Source: Mytilus californianus
Lineage: Eukaryota > Mollusca > Bivalvia > Mytilida > Mytilidae
Reading direction: 5' to 3'
NCBI RefSeq assembly: GCF_021869535.1
Contig: NW_026262734.1
Location: 72,129,839 to 72,193,838 of the forward strand
Length of the DNA stretch: 64,000 nucleotides
Part shown: positions 1-11,579 of the stretch, one piece after another
How positions within the stretch are numbered: position 1 is the stretch's first letter
How the letters are laid out: each line of letters starts with the position of its first letter
Translations under genes and position numbers: made by a program
Notes under the pieces: model-generated
The model's input: the letters and a program-made list of their open reading frames with translations, nothing else
The model's database searches: none
What the model was told of the DNA's origin: nothing

Positions 1-49
1 GCCAAGTGATGAGAAAAGCTCACTTGGCCCAGGTGAGCTAAAAATAGGC
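1..49. repeat. End of a dispersed mollusc-type repeat with a short hairpin
   Basis: The window opens inside a repeat whose end reads CCCAGGTGAGCTAAAA. The same terminal phrase, GGCCAGGTGAGCTAAA, closes another copy near 5,880-5,896. GCCAAGTGA at the start pairs with TCACTTGGC a few bases later, giving a small stem-loop. No coding content is visible. Family identity rests on recognition and on the internal second copy. Confidence 0.5.
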
Positions 50-779
50 ACGTAAACACTGAGATTACTATATAATAATACTATGCTTTGGGGTAGACAT
101 CAACCTGAACCATTGATCTTTTGATTCTTAAACCTTCACCCCAGCCACACAAACAAACACACAGTCGATGCCTAATGCAGAAGTTCTGTTCTGTTCATAC
201 TATCGTAACAATATTCAAGAAATTCATATTTTCTTATATCCTCTACTGTAAAATCCCTACCTGCTTAGGAATTTGAATTAATGTTGTCATAACACACAGA
301 TCTGAGATTACTGGAAGATAGTTGGTTGATTTATTGCTAAACATCCAGTGGCAAATAGTTTTGCATGATCAGGACAAAAACAAATTTACGATACTAGTAA
401 AAACCAACAGTTAGCCACTAGGTCCTGTAATAGGGGTCGTCCAGGATGAAGGTCTGAACTTTTGAAAATGCCATTGGAAAATTAGGGTTTATTGATCTTT
501 ATTGGATAGGGACAGATATTTTGCCTTTCAGCAGACCCCTCAAAGAGTTGTTGCAAGTGTTATTAGCGTGCAGAGAGCGAGGCGAAAATTTGTTTGGACT
601 ATTTTAAGCTTAAGGCCCACAGAGGGTCAAGGGAAACGATTTACAACTTTTTCGAACGAATCTTTTAACTCATTGGGGAAAAATTGGTTAAACAAATCTA
701 AAATTTCTGAACTTTTATGAATAACTTTCAGATCCACTTTCATACACAAAGTCAATGATACACTTATTCAAAGTCAACT

Positions 780-1097
780 CAACGTTTTTTTTTCTGCCAA
801 TAAAATCAGTTATACTTTCATCAACTTCAACATTGAGGTGTGGGTGGGTATGAAGAAGGGATAGATTAGAAAGTCGCTCATCTCCGATCTCAGGTAGGAC
901 TTGAAGCGTCGCATCGCACTGAAGGATCTTTCACTAGTTGCCGATGAAACGGGCATTGTCAATAAAATCAAAATAATCCTATGCACCGAAGGGTACAGAT
1001 CGGTGTTTGAATACGGACGGGCACCGTATAAATAATAATACGCATTAGAATTACAATGTGTATTTTTTTTTATTCCAAAGGGGTATATAATTGACAA
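780..1097 (-). pseudogene. hAT-family transposase C-terminus (hATC dimerisation domain), broken
   Basis: The antisense reading holds the hATC signature LTMPVSSATSERSFSAMRR, followed by FKSYLRSEM. This is the dimerisation and catalytic-region block of hAT DNA transposases, especially the ZMYM/TTF-type animal hATs. Near 885 the reading shifts frame. Another frame then continues with GDERLSNLSLLHTHPHLNV, the usual downstream hATC sequence, to about 780. The rest of a normal transposase (BED finger, RNase-H-like core) is missing upstream, so this is a truncated and frameshifted relic. No terminal repeats could be assigned. It lies about 470 bp from a second hAT relic in the opposite orientation. 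Confidence 0.8.
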
Positions 1098-1560
1098 ATT
1101 TATGTATAGGCACGTGCCTAGTCAAGCCTTAGGTAGCTATGCCACTGAATGTGGCAGCCAAGCGATGCATTTACTAAAAATGAGTGCAAATGATTGGCAT
1201 AAAAGACTAACATTGTTAGACATAATGAATAATATACAGAATTCAATATTTCACAAGGAACAACCATGGAATTAAGGAAAACTGGGTAGCAACGTTCAAG
1301 TGCAGTGGCGTAGCTACTATTGACGCAACGACGCACTTGCGTGCACAAACAAACAGGCAAAAAAAAAGTTTTGAAAGACTTTTTTTTTAAAGAATGATTG
1401 AGAAAGAGTGTGAGAGTGAGGGAGTATCGATAAATACAATTTATTCATCGATACTTATAAGAATACCCAAACTTTTCCATATTTTACCATCAGTTACATC
1501 AGTTCATATACCATCTTCTAAACGAATTTAAAGACCGATTGACTGGTTAATTCAGAGGAA

Positions 1561-1827
1561 ATGTTTCTCGCCCACCTTCTAATTCCACAGAATGTTAAAG
1601 AGTTAAAACGCGAAGATCAGTTGCGTATATATATCACGCCAATGAGCCTCTCGAGATCCAAAGATATGTTGCTCGTTGAAAGATACCAGATCAACTATAT
1701 GAAACATTGGAAACGACACACAAAGAAATGCATTCTAATATATACTGTAGAATTCTTCTTACTATGCCACCAACAACTGCAACTGAAACGGGTTAAAACC
1801 TATCTTAGATATACAATGGGACAATAA
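1561..1827 (+). pseudogene. Second hAT transposase C-terminal relic
   Basis: In one frame, 1,687-1,782 reads PDQLYETLETTHKEMH, then ILLTMPPTTATET and a stop. In the neighbouring frame KRVKTYLRYTMGQ follows at once. Together these are the two halves of an hATC block, with the RSFS segment between TATE and KRVKTYLR lost and the frame broken. The same block is visible on the opposite strand at 780-1,097 but diverges in sequence, so the two relics probably come from different hAT insertions rather than one inverted duplication. Not functional. Confidence 0.7.
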
Positions 1828-3839
1828 TGGGTATCTTCTCTAATACTATTGCACATTCATGCTGATTTTGAAATTGATTTGAAAAGAAGTTGTTGACATA
1901 TTTTATAATACCAAACAAAGAAAAATGTTGCTTGCTTAAATGAAACCAGTAAATTGTTGTTATTTGCAAATCACTTATCAGTTAACAAGTTAAAAACCAG
2001 ATGCGTTGACCTCTAAGACGTCTTTTATTATTTTTGTGTGTCGTTTGGTTGCTGTCTTATATATACACCACAATTTCGTTAATTCACATTGAAAAAAATT
2101 GGAGGATACCGATTTCAAAAATTCGTTTCACATCGCTTCATGATTATGTGCTTTACCCAAGATGAAGTCAGGAAGTCACTCTATCTTTATAATTTTGTCA
2201 TTTTCGAAATTTGGTGTCAATGACAGATCTTTTATAGTCTCTGCAAATTGCATTCACAACTGTGTTGCTCTGGCCGGTTTAGAGCTTGATATATATTATT
2301 TAGACACTTGTTCATTGTTGGAGGACATTTGTTAATATCGTTTGACGTTTTTTTTTTTATCTATGTCGATAAAATGCTGTCTCGCTTGCGTGTAACCATT
2401 TCCTTTTATTCCCATTTATCGGTATGACAAGCAAACTTGAATAATTGGATTGTTTTGAGTCCGCATGATTTGTTCTTCAGACTCCTTTTCCTCGTACTAA
2501 TCAATCTTAAAAATGCATAACTATTGGTTTTATTTGTGCACCTTTTCTGTATTGACTTGTTCGTAATCAGCTGACTGCTTTGGTGTTGTCATAGCGGCCA
2601 AAAACCATTAGATCGGGCCTATGACTACTGAATTTCAAATGGCAATTGTTCATAAAACATGTAAACCATAATGCCAAAGAAGTATAAGACCTATGTCTTC
2701 TTTTTGTTTGTGACAATGCAAACATTCTGTAACCAATGTCAATGAATTAAGACTGAGATGTAGGGTTAAATAATTTCCACGAAGACAAGAAATGCCAATG
2801 CTAATCATTCTTATACAATTTTATACCAAAACTACCATTCATTGACTAAAATTTATAAGCGGTTCCCTCTAAACTGGATAAAGCACAAACTTGAACCTAT
2901 ATTAATTACATTTTTCTGATACTAACTTTTCATAGATTATGAACTATGATGAGGGAACAGTACAATGAAATTTCCATAGAAATGAGATGAGCAAATGCTT
3001 ATAGCATGTATAGGATTGCATACCAATATATTTAACAGAAAAATTTCGATCTGATCTGGAAATTTGAGTGATAATACAAGAACGCAAATGTTTCTATTTC
3101 TATTCAATAACTGGTCGTCTCCTGTGTAACAACTTTTTATATGAAGAATCTGCAGATGGTTTGTTGCAAAGCAAATTTTATTGCCACCACCACCTATCTT
3201 TCGTCCATAGCTAGTTCCTCCCCTCTCCAACAATTTTTACAAAATTTTTAGAAGCTACTTAAGTTATTTACATCTATTAATATTTTATATCATCTTGAAT
3301 ATGCATTAAACATTTGCCACATTACAGTAAACAAGCAATGTCTAAGCAGATGCATAGCTGAAGATATGGTATGGGTTTTGCTCATTGTTGAAAGTCATAG
3401 TAACATACCACTGCTTAAATCTGCAATATTTGGACTCTCAGGGATAGTTGTCTCATTGGCAATCATAGTACCACATCTTTTTTATTTATGACTATTGATT
3501 AAAATCAACCGATCAAGTCTCCTACATGTAAACTTTGATTAAATCTTCTGTGATGAATGACCTCTCCTTTATATCAATTTCAAAATTCATAACTGCTTCT
3601 CCTTATGTCAATCATTGGCTCTCTTCAAATATCCTTTCTATGCATTTAACCATGAAGATTCTTTATTTGATTCATTTACTAATAGAAATTTCCTGCAAAA
3701 CATAAAAACATGTCAATTAGGATAAATAAATAGGCATATTATTTTTAGAATATTTGTACAAAACTGAGTAGTTTTGGTAGTATAATAAAAATCTAACCCT
3801 GCAATATTAATAATCAGTACAAAGAAAGATAACTCTGTT
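1828..3839. other. No gene seen
   Basis: AT-rich sequence with many stops in all frames. Only a short antisense piece of the abundant 'tgattgccaatgagac' repeat family is recognisable, near 3,430-3,480. The short open frames here have no protein-like pattern. Confidence 0.5.
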
Positions 3840-4182
3840 CATTTAATATGACAATATCAACGAGATGGCTCTAGGGAGTGTGTTGGTTTGTGCAAACTTG
3901 TCATATAAGGGCAATCACGATTTTGGCAAAATTTGAAATATTTGTAGATCTTGTCTTGCTGATCATTTTTGCTATTAAAGTGGCTTTCTATCTATAATAG
4001 TTAAATGTAAAATATTATTATTGTTTTTCAGAAAAGGAAAACAAATGATAAAAGTCATCATTAAACAGTCAATTACTCTAATAATGAGTAGTTTTAAATT
4101 TCGTTAAAGTTTGACTTGTTTGTAGATATTGTCTTGTTGATCATTTTTGCAATTTGAAGTTTCTTTAAGCTGTAATGTTTCC

Positions 4183-4300
4183 AGGGGCGGATCCAGCAAT
4201 TACATAAGGGGGGAGGGGGGTTCCAACCCAGGATAAAAACGGGGAGGGGGTTTCCAACCATATGTCCCCATTCATTTACATTAAATGTAAAAAAAAAAGG
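4183..4300. repeat. GGGGCGGATCCAGC repeat with G-rich tract
   Basis: CCAGGGGCGGATCCAGCAA is followed by runs of G. The same start, CAGGGGCGGATCCAGCCA plus a G tract, occurs at 63,157. Two independent copies in the window support a dispersed family. Its ends and type are not resolved. Confidence 0.5.
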
Positions 4301-4321
4301 GGGGTCCAATACATAATTACT

Positions 4322-4890
4322 TTTAATTTTTTTGGCAATAACCGAGATATTCAAATATTGTTTGGCATAAATTCTTATAAAATGATTATTTAGACTTATC
4401 TGATTGAACCAATATTTTATAAATATGTGCTTTTGTGTTTCATAATAATCATTCATTTGAACCTTTTATTCTGAAATCATTCATTTTGACCATTCATACA
4501 AAATCATTAATGTAATACATTAATTCATATCAGTATATTAGAAGGCATGTGAGGTATTAATTATGGAACACTGACCTTATTTGAAAAAAAATCAAAGATG
4601 TCCACCAAATTTGAATAAAATTATATAAGGAACAGCACAGCTCCAATCAGTTCAAAATATAAGTAAAGTCTGACTAAACAAAAGAATTTCCCTCCTAAAT
4701 AGACACATGACTTAATGAACCAATTATCATAAAGGAGATAGAGTTTTCATAGCACAAACTAGTTAAACCTATAGAGTAAACTAATACTCAATGGATCAAA
4801 ATTCACTGAGCCATGAAGAAAGAAGTCTTACAATAAATAAAACCACTGATGCATGACTAGAAACTACTCATTAATTACTTAGAATTAAAT
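4322..4890 (+). repeat. Dispersed repeat shared with 35,668-36,150
   Basis: About 500 bp align end to end with 35,668-36,150 with scattered differences and indels. Shared words include TTTTGACCATTCATACAAAA, TCAAAGATGTCCACCAAAT, GAATTTCCCTCC and GAGCCATGAAGAA. Both copies end near CTTAGAATTAAA. No open frame and no obvious terminal inverted repeats. Confidence 0.65.
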
Positions 4891-5165
4891 TTACTAAAAT
4901 CTGATGTAAAATATAAAAATATCAAAGTATGATACACAAAACAACAGTACGGTATCCAAATTAACATACTACATGTAGTTACCATGGTTACTTGTTTGAT
5001 TAACATTCAGTGGCAATAACATTTAAATGGAGTACTTCTGAGTTTTCCCCAAAAAAAACCATACATTTTCTTTTGAATATTAAAAAAAATATCTGAAGAT
5101 TTTGTTTTAGTGATTATTTTGTGAATCTTGTCCTCATGATCATTTCTGCTCTGAATTTTTTTATT

Positions 5166-5745
5166 GCCCCTGCCGCAGTTGAGGGGGCATTAAGTTTAAC
5201 CCTTGTCTGTCTGTACGTACGTACGTCCCAAAATTGGTTTCGGTTTTCTAACTTTAGTTTGCCTCAACCAAATGTTATGAAACATTGAACACAATGCTTA
5301 TTACCACAAAACACAAGACAAATTTGAATTTTGGTGGCATCGCTTTTACCATTCAAGAGTTATGCCCCTTTACAAATGAAAAAAAATGCAGAATTTTTTG
5401 TTACGTTCTCCCACTTCAGTTTGACTCAACCAAATGATATGAAACTTATACACAATGCTCATTACCACAAAACACAGATTGAGTTTGAGTTTTGGTGGCG
5501 TCACTTTTACCGTTCAAAAGTTATGTTTTTTTTTACAAATAGAAAAGTTGCTGAATTTTTTGTTTCCAACTTCAGTTTGTCTCAACTAAATGTTATGAAA
5601 TGTATATACAATGCTTATTACCACAAAACTTAGTTTAAGTTCAAATTTTGGTAGCATCACTTATACAGTTAGTGAGTTATGTCCCTTTATAATGTTATAT
5701 GCTAGCAGGGACATCATCTGAGTCCCTATGGACACATTCCCCATT
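5166..5745 (+). repeat. Tandem-unit dispersed repeat (three ~150-bp units)
   Basis: Begins CCCCTGCCGCAGTTGAGGGG with a TACGTACGTACG stretch and ends near AGTCCCTATGGACACATTCC. In between, three diverged units of about 150 bp each carry CTCAACCAAATGTTATGAAA, ATGCTTATTACCACAAAAC and TTTGGTGGCATC variants. It sits inside the surrounding TTGTAGATC-family repeat, so it inserted later. Non-coding. Confidence 0.6.
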
Positions 5746-5897
5746 TATTTTATCTTTTATAGTTTTTGAATTAAAAGGAAAAACACTAAAATTGGTAAAA
5801 ATCATCAATTAGGGGCAATTACTCCTTTACAGAGTTAACCAACAGTTTTGTCCTTGTCATATTTCTTGTCTTGCTGTGGCCAGGTGAGCTAAAGTAA

Positions 5898-6200
5898 GGA
5901 GTTGTTGTATAATTGCAAATGAGACACTTATACACCAAATACCAAATGATGTAGATGCTAGCTACTTTTGGTCATCATACAATCTTCAACGATGATCCTT
6001 AAAGCCATAAAACTCTATAGCAAGCTATAAAAGGCAGTCGTGAACCAATTTAAAAAATAAAATAAAATGAGAAAACCTATGTCTGATTTAGGCTAAAACT
6101 ATAATATTAGAATTACAGCCATTCAATCACAGGCTCCTGACTTTGGACAGGAATTTAAAGAATGTGTTGGGTGGGGGAGGAGGTTTCATAGGACTTAATA
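5898..6200 (+). repeat. Diverged copy of the 37,371-37,740 repeat family
   Basis: Words in the same order as the copy at 37,371-37,740: TGCAAATGAGACA, AATCTTCAACGATGA and AGGCTCCTGACTTTGGACAG, then a G-rich stretch. The divergence is higher than between the other pairs in the window, so this is an old copy. Confidence 0.5.
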
Positions 6201-6789
6201 ATGTTCCCTATGAAATAATGTCTAACAAAATTTTTTTCATAATAAATATAAATACTGTCCATGGACAATATTTACTTATTTAAATGTGTCCAAGCCACAG
6301 TTTTCCTATGAAAAATGGCCTTAGGTATGAAAAAGTGTCCATGAACATATATCACTGTATACATGTTTGTATAGCCATATTTAATCATGTTAATACTAAA
6401 ATTTCTATGATTTTTTTTCATAAGATTAAAGTACAATATAATAGCCATGTATCTATTTTCGAATTACAATCAAATATAATTAATACTTCCAAATATTTTT
6501 TTCTTTCATTTGTCACAAACTAATATAGATTTGTAACTTATCTATAAAATGTCAACAACTTTTATCTACACAATGTAATGTAATGAAATATATACTTTAA
6601 TAAAAATAGATTATTGTCTAATTAAAGGATTTCACTTAATAAAAAAAATATATATATATATACATGTAGCAATCAGAAAATTAGTTTATACAAAATAACA
6701 TATAAACCTGCCACAAAATTCCTCAAACAATTTACCAAAGAATGTCTTTTAAAAAATGAGTTATCTCCCTTTGTACAGATATATGGTTT

Positions 6790-7055
6790 AACATAGTACT
6801 CTTAACATTAGTTATGGATTTTTTTTATGGACCATAACTCTGGACTAAATCATCAGACCGGAACAAAATTCGAACTTGATCTATAACTTGTCATTATAAA
6901 ACTATATACCAAATATCAAATCAATATCTTCAAGAACGAAGAAAAAAAGTGTGGAAAGCTGAGTTGCCAGACTGACGGATGGATGGACAGACAGACAGAC
7001 GGACAGAGTGCAAACCTAAAGTCCCTTTCGACTTCGTCGGTAGGGGACTAATTAA
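6790..7055 (+). repeat. Dispersed repeat ending in GACAGACGG...GTAGGGGACTAA
   Basis: Contains ACCAAATATCAAATCAATA, then a GACAGACAGACAGACGGACA simple tract, and closes with TCGGTAGGGGACTAA. I recognise this arrangement from bivalve non-coding repeats. There is no second copy in the window to confirm its limits. Confidence 0.4.
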
Positions 7056-7449
7056 AATTGTTAGCTTACCCCTCTCTGTGATTAATGTTAGATAACTCTA
7101 ATTTTCTCAACAATTTATCATTATGGGGAGATAATCAGGGCTTCCAAAATTATTGTTAGCCAGCCAGACATTTTATATATTATCCTGATTTAAATCCCTT
7201 ACATGCCTTAAGACTAAATAAACAAAAGGCAATTATGGTAATCAGTTGCCAAGTTGGCCATCCCAATGATTGACATTAAAATTTGAATTTTAAAATTTGA
7301 AGTTCTGAGATCTTCTGACGTAAACTGTTAAATTGGCAGTGCATCATTCGAACTGTGCAACATCAGTGTACTTATAATATATCTGACTTAGACTCTATAT
7401 TTGTGCAAAATAATGTTGTCAAAATCTTTACTTTCGTTAAATAAAGGCA

Positions 7450-7990
7450 ACTGTAGTATACCGCTGTTCGAAACTCATAAACCGATAGAGATAAAAACAA
7501 ATCCGGGTTACAAACTAAAACTGAGGGAAACGCATCAAATATAAGAGGAGAACAACGACACAACAAAAACACAACATTAAAATGTAACACACACAGAAAC
7601 GAACTATAATATAACAATGGCCATTTTCCTGACTTGGTACAGGACATTTTAAGAAAAAAAATGGTGGGTTGAACCTGGTTTTGTGGCATGCCAAACCTCC
7701 CGCTTTTATGGCAACGTCAAACACAAAACCAAAACGACAACATCACATGACAGGACCACAATACAATTAAATGGGAGAACATATAGGACAAAGAAACACA
7801 CAAATAATAGCTAACAAAAGGTACTAGGCTTAAAATTCAATACGTGCGTCTCGTCCACACAAGACCAACCAGTGACGCCCAGATGAAAAAAGTCTGAAAG
7901 CCAAAACAAGTACAAAGCTGAAGAGCACCGAGGACCAAAACTTCCAAAAAGTTGCGCCTAACACGGCCAGGGTTTTCTGCCTGGGACAAG
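7450..7990 (+). repeat. Dispersed repeat related to 62,690-62,870
   Basis: The 3' half (about 7,840-7,990) aligns with 62,690-62,870: both have an 'agtgacgc' core, AGTACRAAG, TTGARRAGCAYYGAGGACC, and a GGGG/GGGA...GAAAATCC or AGAACATCC close. The 5' half carries TTCCTGACTTGGTACAGGAC, which resembles the CTCCTGACTTGGGACAG word of the 37,371 family. Non-coding. Confidence 0.5.
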
Positions 7991-8183
7991 AACATCCTTA
8001 TTATTTAGAATAATTTATAATTTTGCAAACAGTAAATTTTATAAAATGACTATATAATAGATATACATGATAAAACCGAAGTGGGGACTAACTACAGAAT
8101 AAAAACGGATACATTACATAAAACAACTTAATCCAACACATAAAAATACACAGCCGAGTTAGCCAAAGCCTCAACGCACAAAG

Positions 8184-8229
8184 TGACGTCACATTTGAAA
8201 TTCTAAAAAAAACACACAAAGTGACGTCA
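8184..8229. promoter_or_regulatory. Two CRE-type palindromes (TGACGTCA) in a 38-bp direct repeat
   Basis: AAAGTGACGTCACATTTGAA occurs twice, 38 bp apart, so the TGACGTCA palindrome is duplicated with its flanks. TGACGTCA is the consensus for CREB/ATF-type factors. No gene with a convincing start lies close by, so function is unproven and the pair may simply be part of a repeat. Confidence 0.3.
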
Positions 8230-8650
8230 CATTTGAATTTGTAAAAATATTTCCCAAAAATAAGATAGGATTAGGATTGATTCAAGATTAGATTTGTAAT
8301 ACTGACATTACATTTATTAATAACAATGAAAATTACAATACTTATAAATATCAAATTGTGGTAGTAATTAGATAATTAATTGTAATATCTAGCTATGTCG
8401 GTGTTTCTTCTGAATCAAACTGTAAACCAAATATATTGTATAAATTACAGGGGAATATAGGTAGCGCGGTAGTATTTGCATTCTAGAATTTAGGTTGCTC
8501 TTTTGTTACTTAAGTCAATGTATCCGAACAGTGTGATTGACAAAAAATACAGTATCAACTGAAAATACTTTCCCAAACTGAGGGATGAGTCAGGTGTAGG
8601 AAAATATGAAATAATTTTACATACAGATGAAAATGAATTTTTGAGAATTT

Positions 8651-8902
8651 TTGAGAATTTTGTATTCACTGCACGATAAAAGACCTAAATGCACTAGTGG
8701 CCTTAGGTTTTTAAAAATAGCAAAAAAAGTAAACAGTCATGATACACATTCAAATTCATTTCTGAATAGTAAAATGAAAGTACTTCAGTTAACTGTGAAT
8801 GTAGAATTTTTGGCAGTGTTAGAAAGTGGTGAAAATTCTAAAAAGGCTTACATTATCCCTTATGGGCCAGGAAATACTACCGTGCCACCTATAAGTAAGT
8901 GA
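8651..8902 (+). CDS. Open frame of unknown nature, possible exon
   Basis: An 83-codon open frame with mixed composition, no repeats, and no family I recognise. It ends in GPGNTTVPPIS, and inside that end lies CCTATAAGTAAGTG, which fits an animal 5' splice donor (GTAAGT at about 8,893). No convincing upstream acceptor or promoter could be placed. A 1.8 kb inverted-terminus element starts only 20 bp further on. It could be an exon or exon relic of a host or element gene, or chance. Low confidence. Confidence 0.2.
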   Translation: MRILYSLHDKRPKCTSGLRFLKIAKKVNSHDTHSNSFLNSKMKVLQLTVNVEFLAVLESGENSKKAYIIPYGPGNTTVPPISK

Positions 8903-8920
8903 AGTGAAAGTGAAAAATGA

Positions 8921-10757
8921 TTAAGGTAGATTCATGGTATACCGCCATCTTGGATTGTACAATCCCAGTACAAAATCGGTCTAGATATTTGCCCAAATCT
9001 GCAAATTTGGAGACAGATTTGCAATTTATTGGTTAGACTGTTTATTTATATAAAGAAAACTTGATGATTTATTGTATAACTCAAAATATTTAAACAAATA
9101 TCAAATTTTGTGTTTTTAGAATCATTTTAAATAAGCCATTTAAGAGGAGATAACTCTTTTAGTAAAAATTATATACTGGACTGATAGGGACATTTTTAAT
9201 TTTTACTTGTAGCAAGAAAACAAGTTCGGCGACACCATTTTTCATAAATGTGTTTTTTCATGAAGGGAAAACGGTACTATTACATTTTCCCAGCATTAGG
9301 TTGGCCTTTTGTGTACCCAAGGCAGGTGAAGGAAGTCAAATTAGGAGCGCTGTGATTGGATGTAAGGGTACAATATATTTTTTTATTTATCTATGAATAA
9401 CTGCAGTGTGTATATTTACAATATAAATTTTAAAACCTATTGAAATATTTCCAGGGAATTATTCGAAAAGGCTTCCAAAATTTCATAAATTTGGTGTAAA
9501 ATGACGGTGGGCATGGATAACATAAACAAGCTCCGTTGGAAATTGGTCATGATACTATTTGGCTTCAATTTTTAAAATAGAATAATAAAGTACTAACACC
9601 ACACATAACTGTTTTATCCAGGTTTTTATTATAAAAAGTGGTAAATATAGAAAATGTTAGTATTGTCGCCTATGGCAGAATAAAGAGTACTGTTTTCCCT
9701 ATACTCAAGATAGCAAGGGAAATCAAAATCAATCAGACTTCAGTCATATTTTACTATTTTGAAGCATTTGATAAGTACATTTGATTTTTATCACAAAGAA
9801 TAGAAATTTTTAACTGAGAACAATACTGTGTTGAGAAAAGTGCTGAGTCATCATAATAAGTCAAATTGATGGGTACTGATATAAAACTTTATTCTAGGAT
9901 TTCAATATTAACTATATTGTATAAAATGCACCAAACTATAGTTCTTTTGTAGTTGTTTTCACCTTTCGCAATGATTAATTCAATTGAAAACACCAGAATT
10001 CAAGTCGCGACAAATATTTTTAACTGAAATATTTGCCTCTTTTGCTGTGTAATTCCCTAAATGTATCACTTGGGTATTTCTCTAGACATAATCTATTAAA
10101 ATGGCAAATTGTCGGGTTAAGTTTGTATACTGTTTATGGGGTAAGGCAATATTTGGTCATACTAGAAGCATTTTCAGTGTTGAAATTGTCCATTTAAGAA
10201 AAAAAGAGGCCCACTTGAGGCTAAATTTAGATAGAATTTATGCTATCCTGTGTAATGAATTGTTCACATTCTTGGCAATTCATGCAGCAAATATTTCAAT
10301 AGTGCTTCATTTTGTAGTTTCTATCTTTTATTATATCAGGCATATATTATTTTTCATTTTCTTCTGTTTGAAAGGACTTTTGTTGGAAATCAATACTCCC
10401 AAGGGACATAATTCTGCTTTTTCATAGATTAATAAAGGCAACAAAGGCAACATTACAGCTGAATTTAATAGAATAATAAAGTGCTAACACCACACATAAC
10501 TGTTTTATCCAGGTTTTTATTATAAAAAGTGATAAATATAGAAAATGTTAGTATTGTCGCCTATGGCAGAATAAATAGTACCGTTTTTCCTGAACAATCT
10601 AACCAAATTTAGGCAATTTTCAACGACTCATAGCTTGGAAAATAGCACGGTGGCCCAAACTTTATATTTTTGAAAAAAAAGCATAGTAAAATCTTCATTT
10701 TATCAAAGTATAAGAAAATTCTATCTCAAGAAATATATACCTTTGATCTACCTTAAA
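8921..10757. mobile_element. Putative non-autonomous DNA element with short TIRs (TTAAGGTAGAT)
   Basis: The left end reads TTAAGGTAGATTCA and the right end TGATCTACCTTAA, an inverted pair of 11-13 bp over 1837 bp. Inside, a segment of about 121 bp is repeated directly at 9,578-9,698 and 10,469-10,590 with about five differences (it includes CACCACACATAACTG and TTAGTATTGTCGCC). No transposase is visible; the 108-codon frame at 10,101-10,427 looks like chance. If the outer TTAA is a target duplication, a piggyBac- or Kolobok-like mechanism is possible, but that is inference. The termini share TAAGGTAG with the 669-bp elements of the 14-20 kb array. Confidence 0.45.
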
Positions 10758-10979
10758 TGGCAAAAAAATTCCACAACTTCCGGTTCAAAACGTGTGAAAC
10801 AATTCCGGAAAATATTCCACTACAGCTGAGCGAGAGAGTGCGCGTTTTGCAGTTAAAAAAGCTGTTAAAATTACGGTGTTAATTAATTTCAAAATTCCCT
10901 TCACGTTTGTCACAAAAGATTTAATTTTATGTTTAGATAACTCCAATTACAAACTAACGATTTCGCCGGACATTTTGAC

Positions 10980-11115
10980 CTCCTTGTAGATCTTGTCTTG
11001 CTGGTAATTTTTGCTATTAAAAGTTACCTATCTACTTAATAATTCAATATAATAGGCAAACATTGAAAGTAGTAAAATTTGTCATATTAAGGCGATATCT
11101 CCTATAAGAAATCAA
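10980..11115 (+). repeat. Fragment of the TTGTAGATCTTGTCTTGCTG family
   Basis: CTTGTAGATCTTGTCTTGCTG and TTTTTGCTATTAAAAG match the blocks at 3,940 and 4,125. It runs directly into a 21-bp minisatellite. Confidence 0.5.
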
Positions 11116-11141
11116 TTGACCGTTTTGACGGAGATTCACTT

Positions 11142-11323
11142 GTTGTCGAGTATCAAGTTGCGAGTTGTGAGAATCGAGTTGCGAGTTACGAAAGTCGAGT
11201 TGCGAGTTACGAAAGTCAAGTTGCGAGTTAAGAAAGTCGAGTTGCGAGTTAAGAAAGTCGAGTTGCGAGTTAAGAAAGTCGAGTTGCGAGTTACAAAAGT
11301 CGAATTGCGTAAAAATGTGGAAA
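11142..11323 (+). repeat. 21-bp minisatellite
   Basis: About eight units of GAGTTGCGAGTTAMGAAAGTC, mutated mainly at one or two positions. Because 21 is a multiple of three, one frame stays open and reads as a seven-residue repeat (LRVKKVE and variants). The open frame is a by-product of the unit length and I do not count it as a gene. Confidence 0.8.
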
Positions 11324-11579
11324 AGAAACTATTTTAACTATTTGGTGTAACTGTTTAACATTTTAGAATGATGATTGCTTATAAAATTGTATACAGTATT
11401 GTTGATTATTTTTGTTGTTTGGTCTTCATCTGAGTCTCTTGTAAAAATAAAATGGATTGCTTTTAAAATCACTACGTATGGTATTTTCTGAAGAAGCAGA
11501 TATCCTTTTGAAATACAGCGGATAGCTTGCAGTTTAATCATTATTAAATTTCATAGCTAGCACTGTCATATAAATCGTA

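Larger units (their letters stand above)
3840..5897 (+). repeat. Nested dispersed repeats (TTGTAGATCTTGTCTTGCTG family)
   Basis: Blocks of one family recur at about 3,840-4,180 and 5,090-5,160, and its end lies at about 5,750-5,897 (AGGTGAGCTAAA). Core words are GTAGATCTTGTCTTGCTGA and TCATTTTTGCTATTAAAG. A further fragment lies at 10,980-11,115. The gaps between the blocks are filled by other repeats (about 4,185-4,300, 4,322-4,890 and 5,166-5,745), so this is a repeat split by later insertions. Non-coding. Confidence 0.6.

Noticed and set aside
502..720. 72-codon open frame before the first hAT relic
   Set aside because: No domain, no start context, and no relation to hAT protein in any frame.
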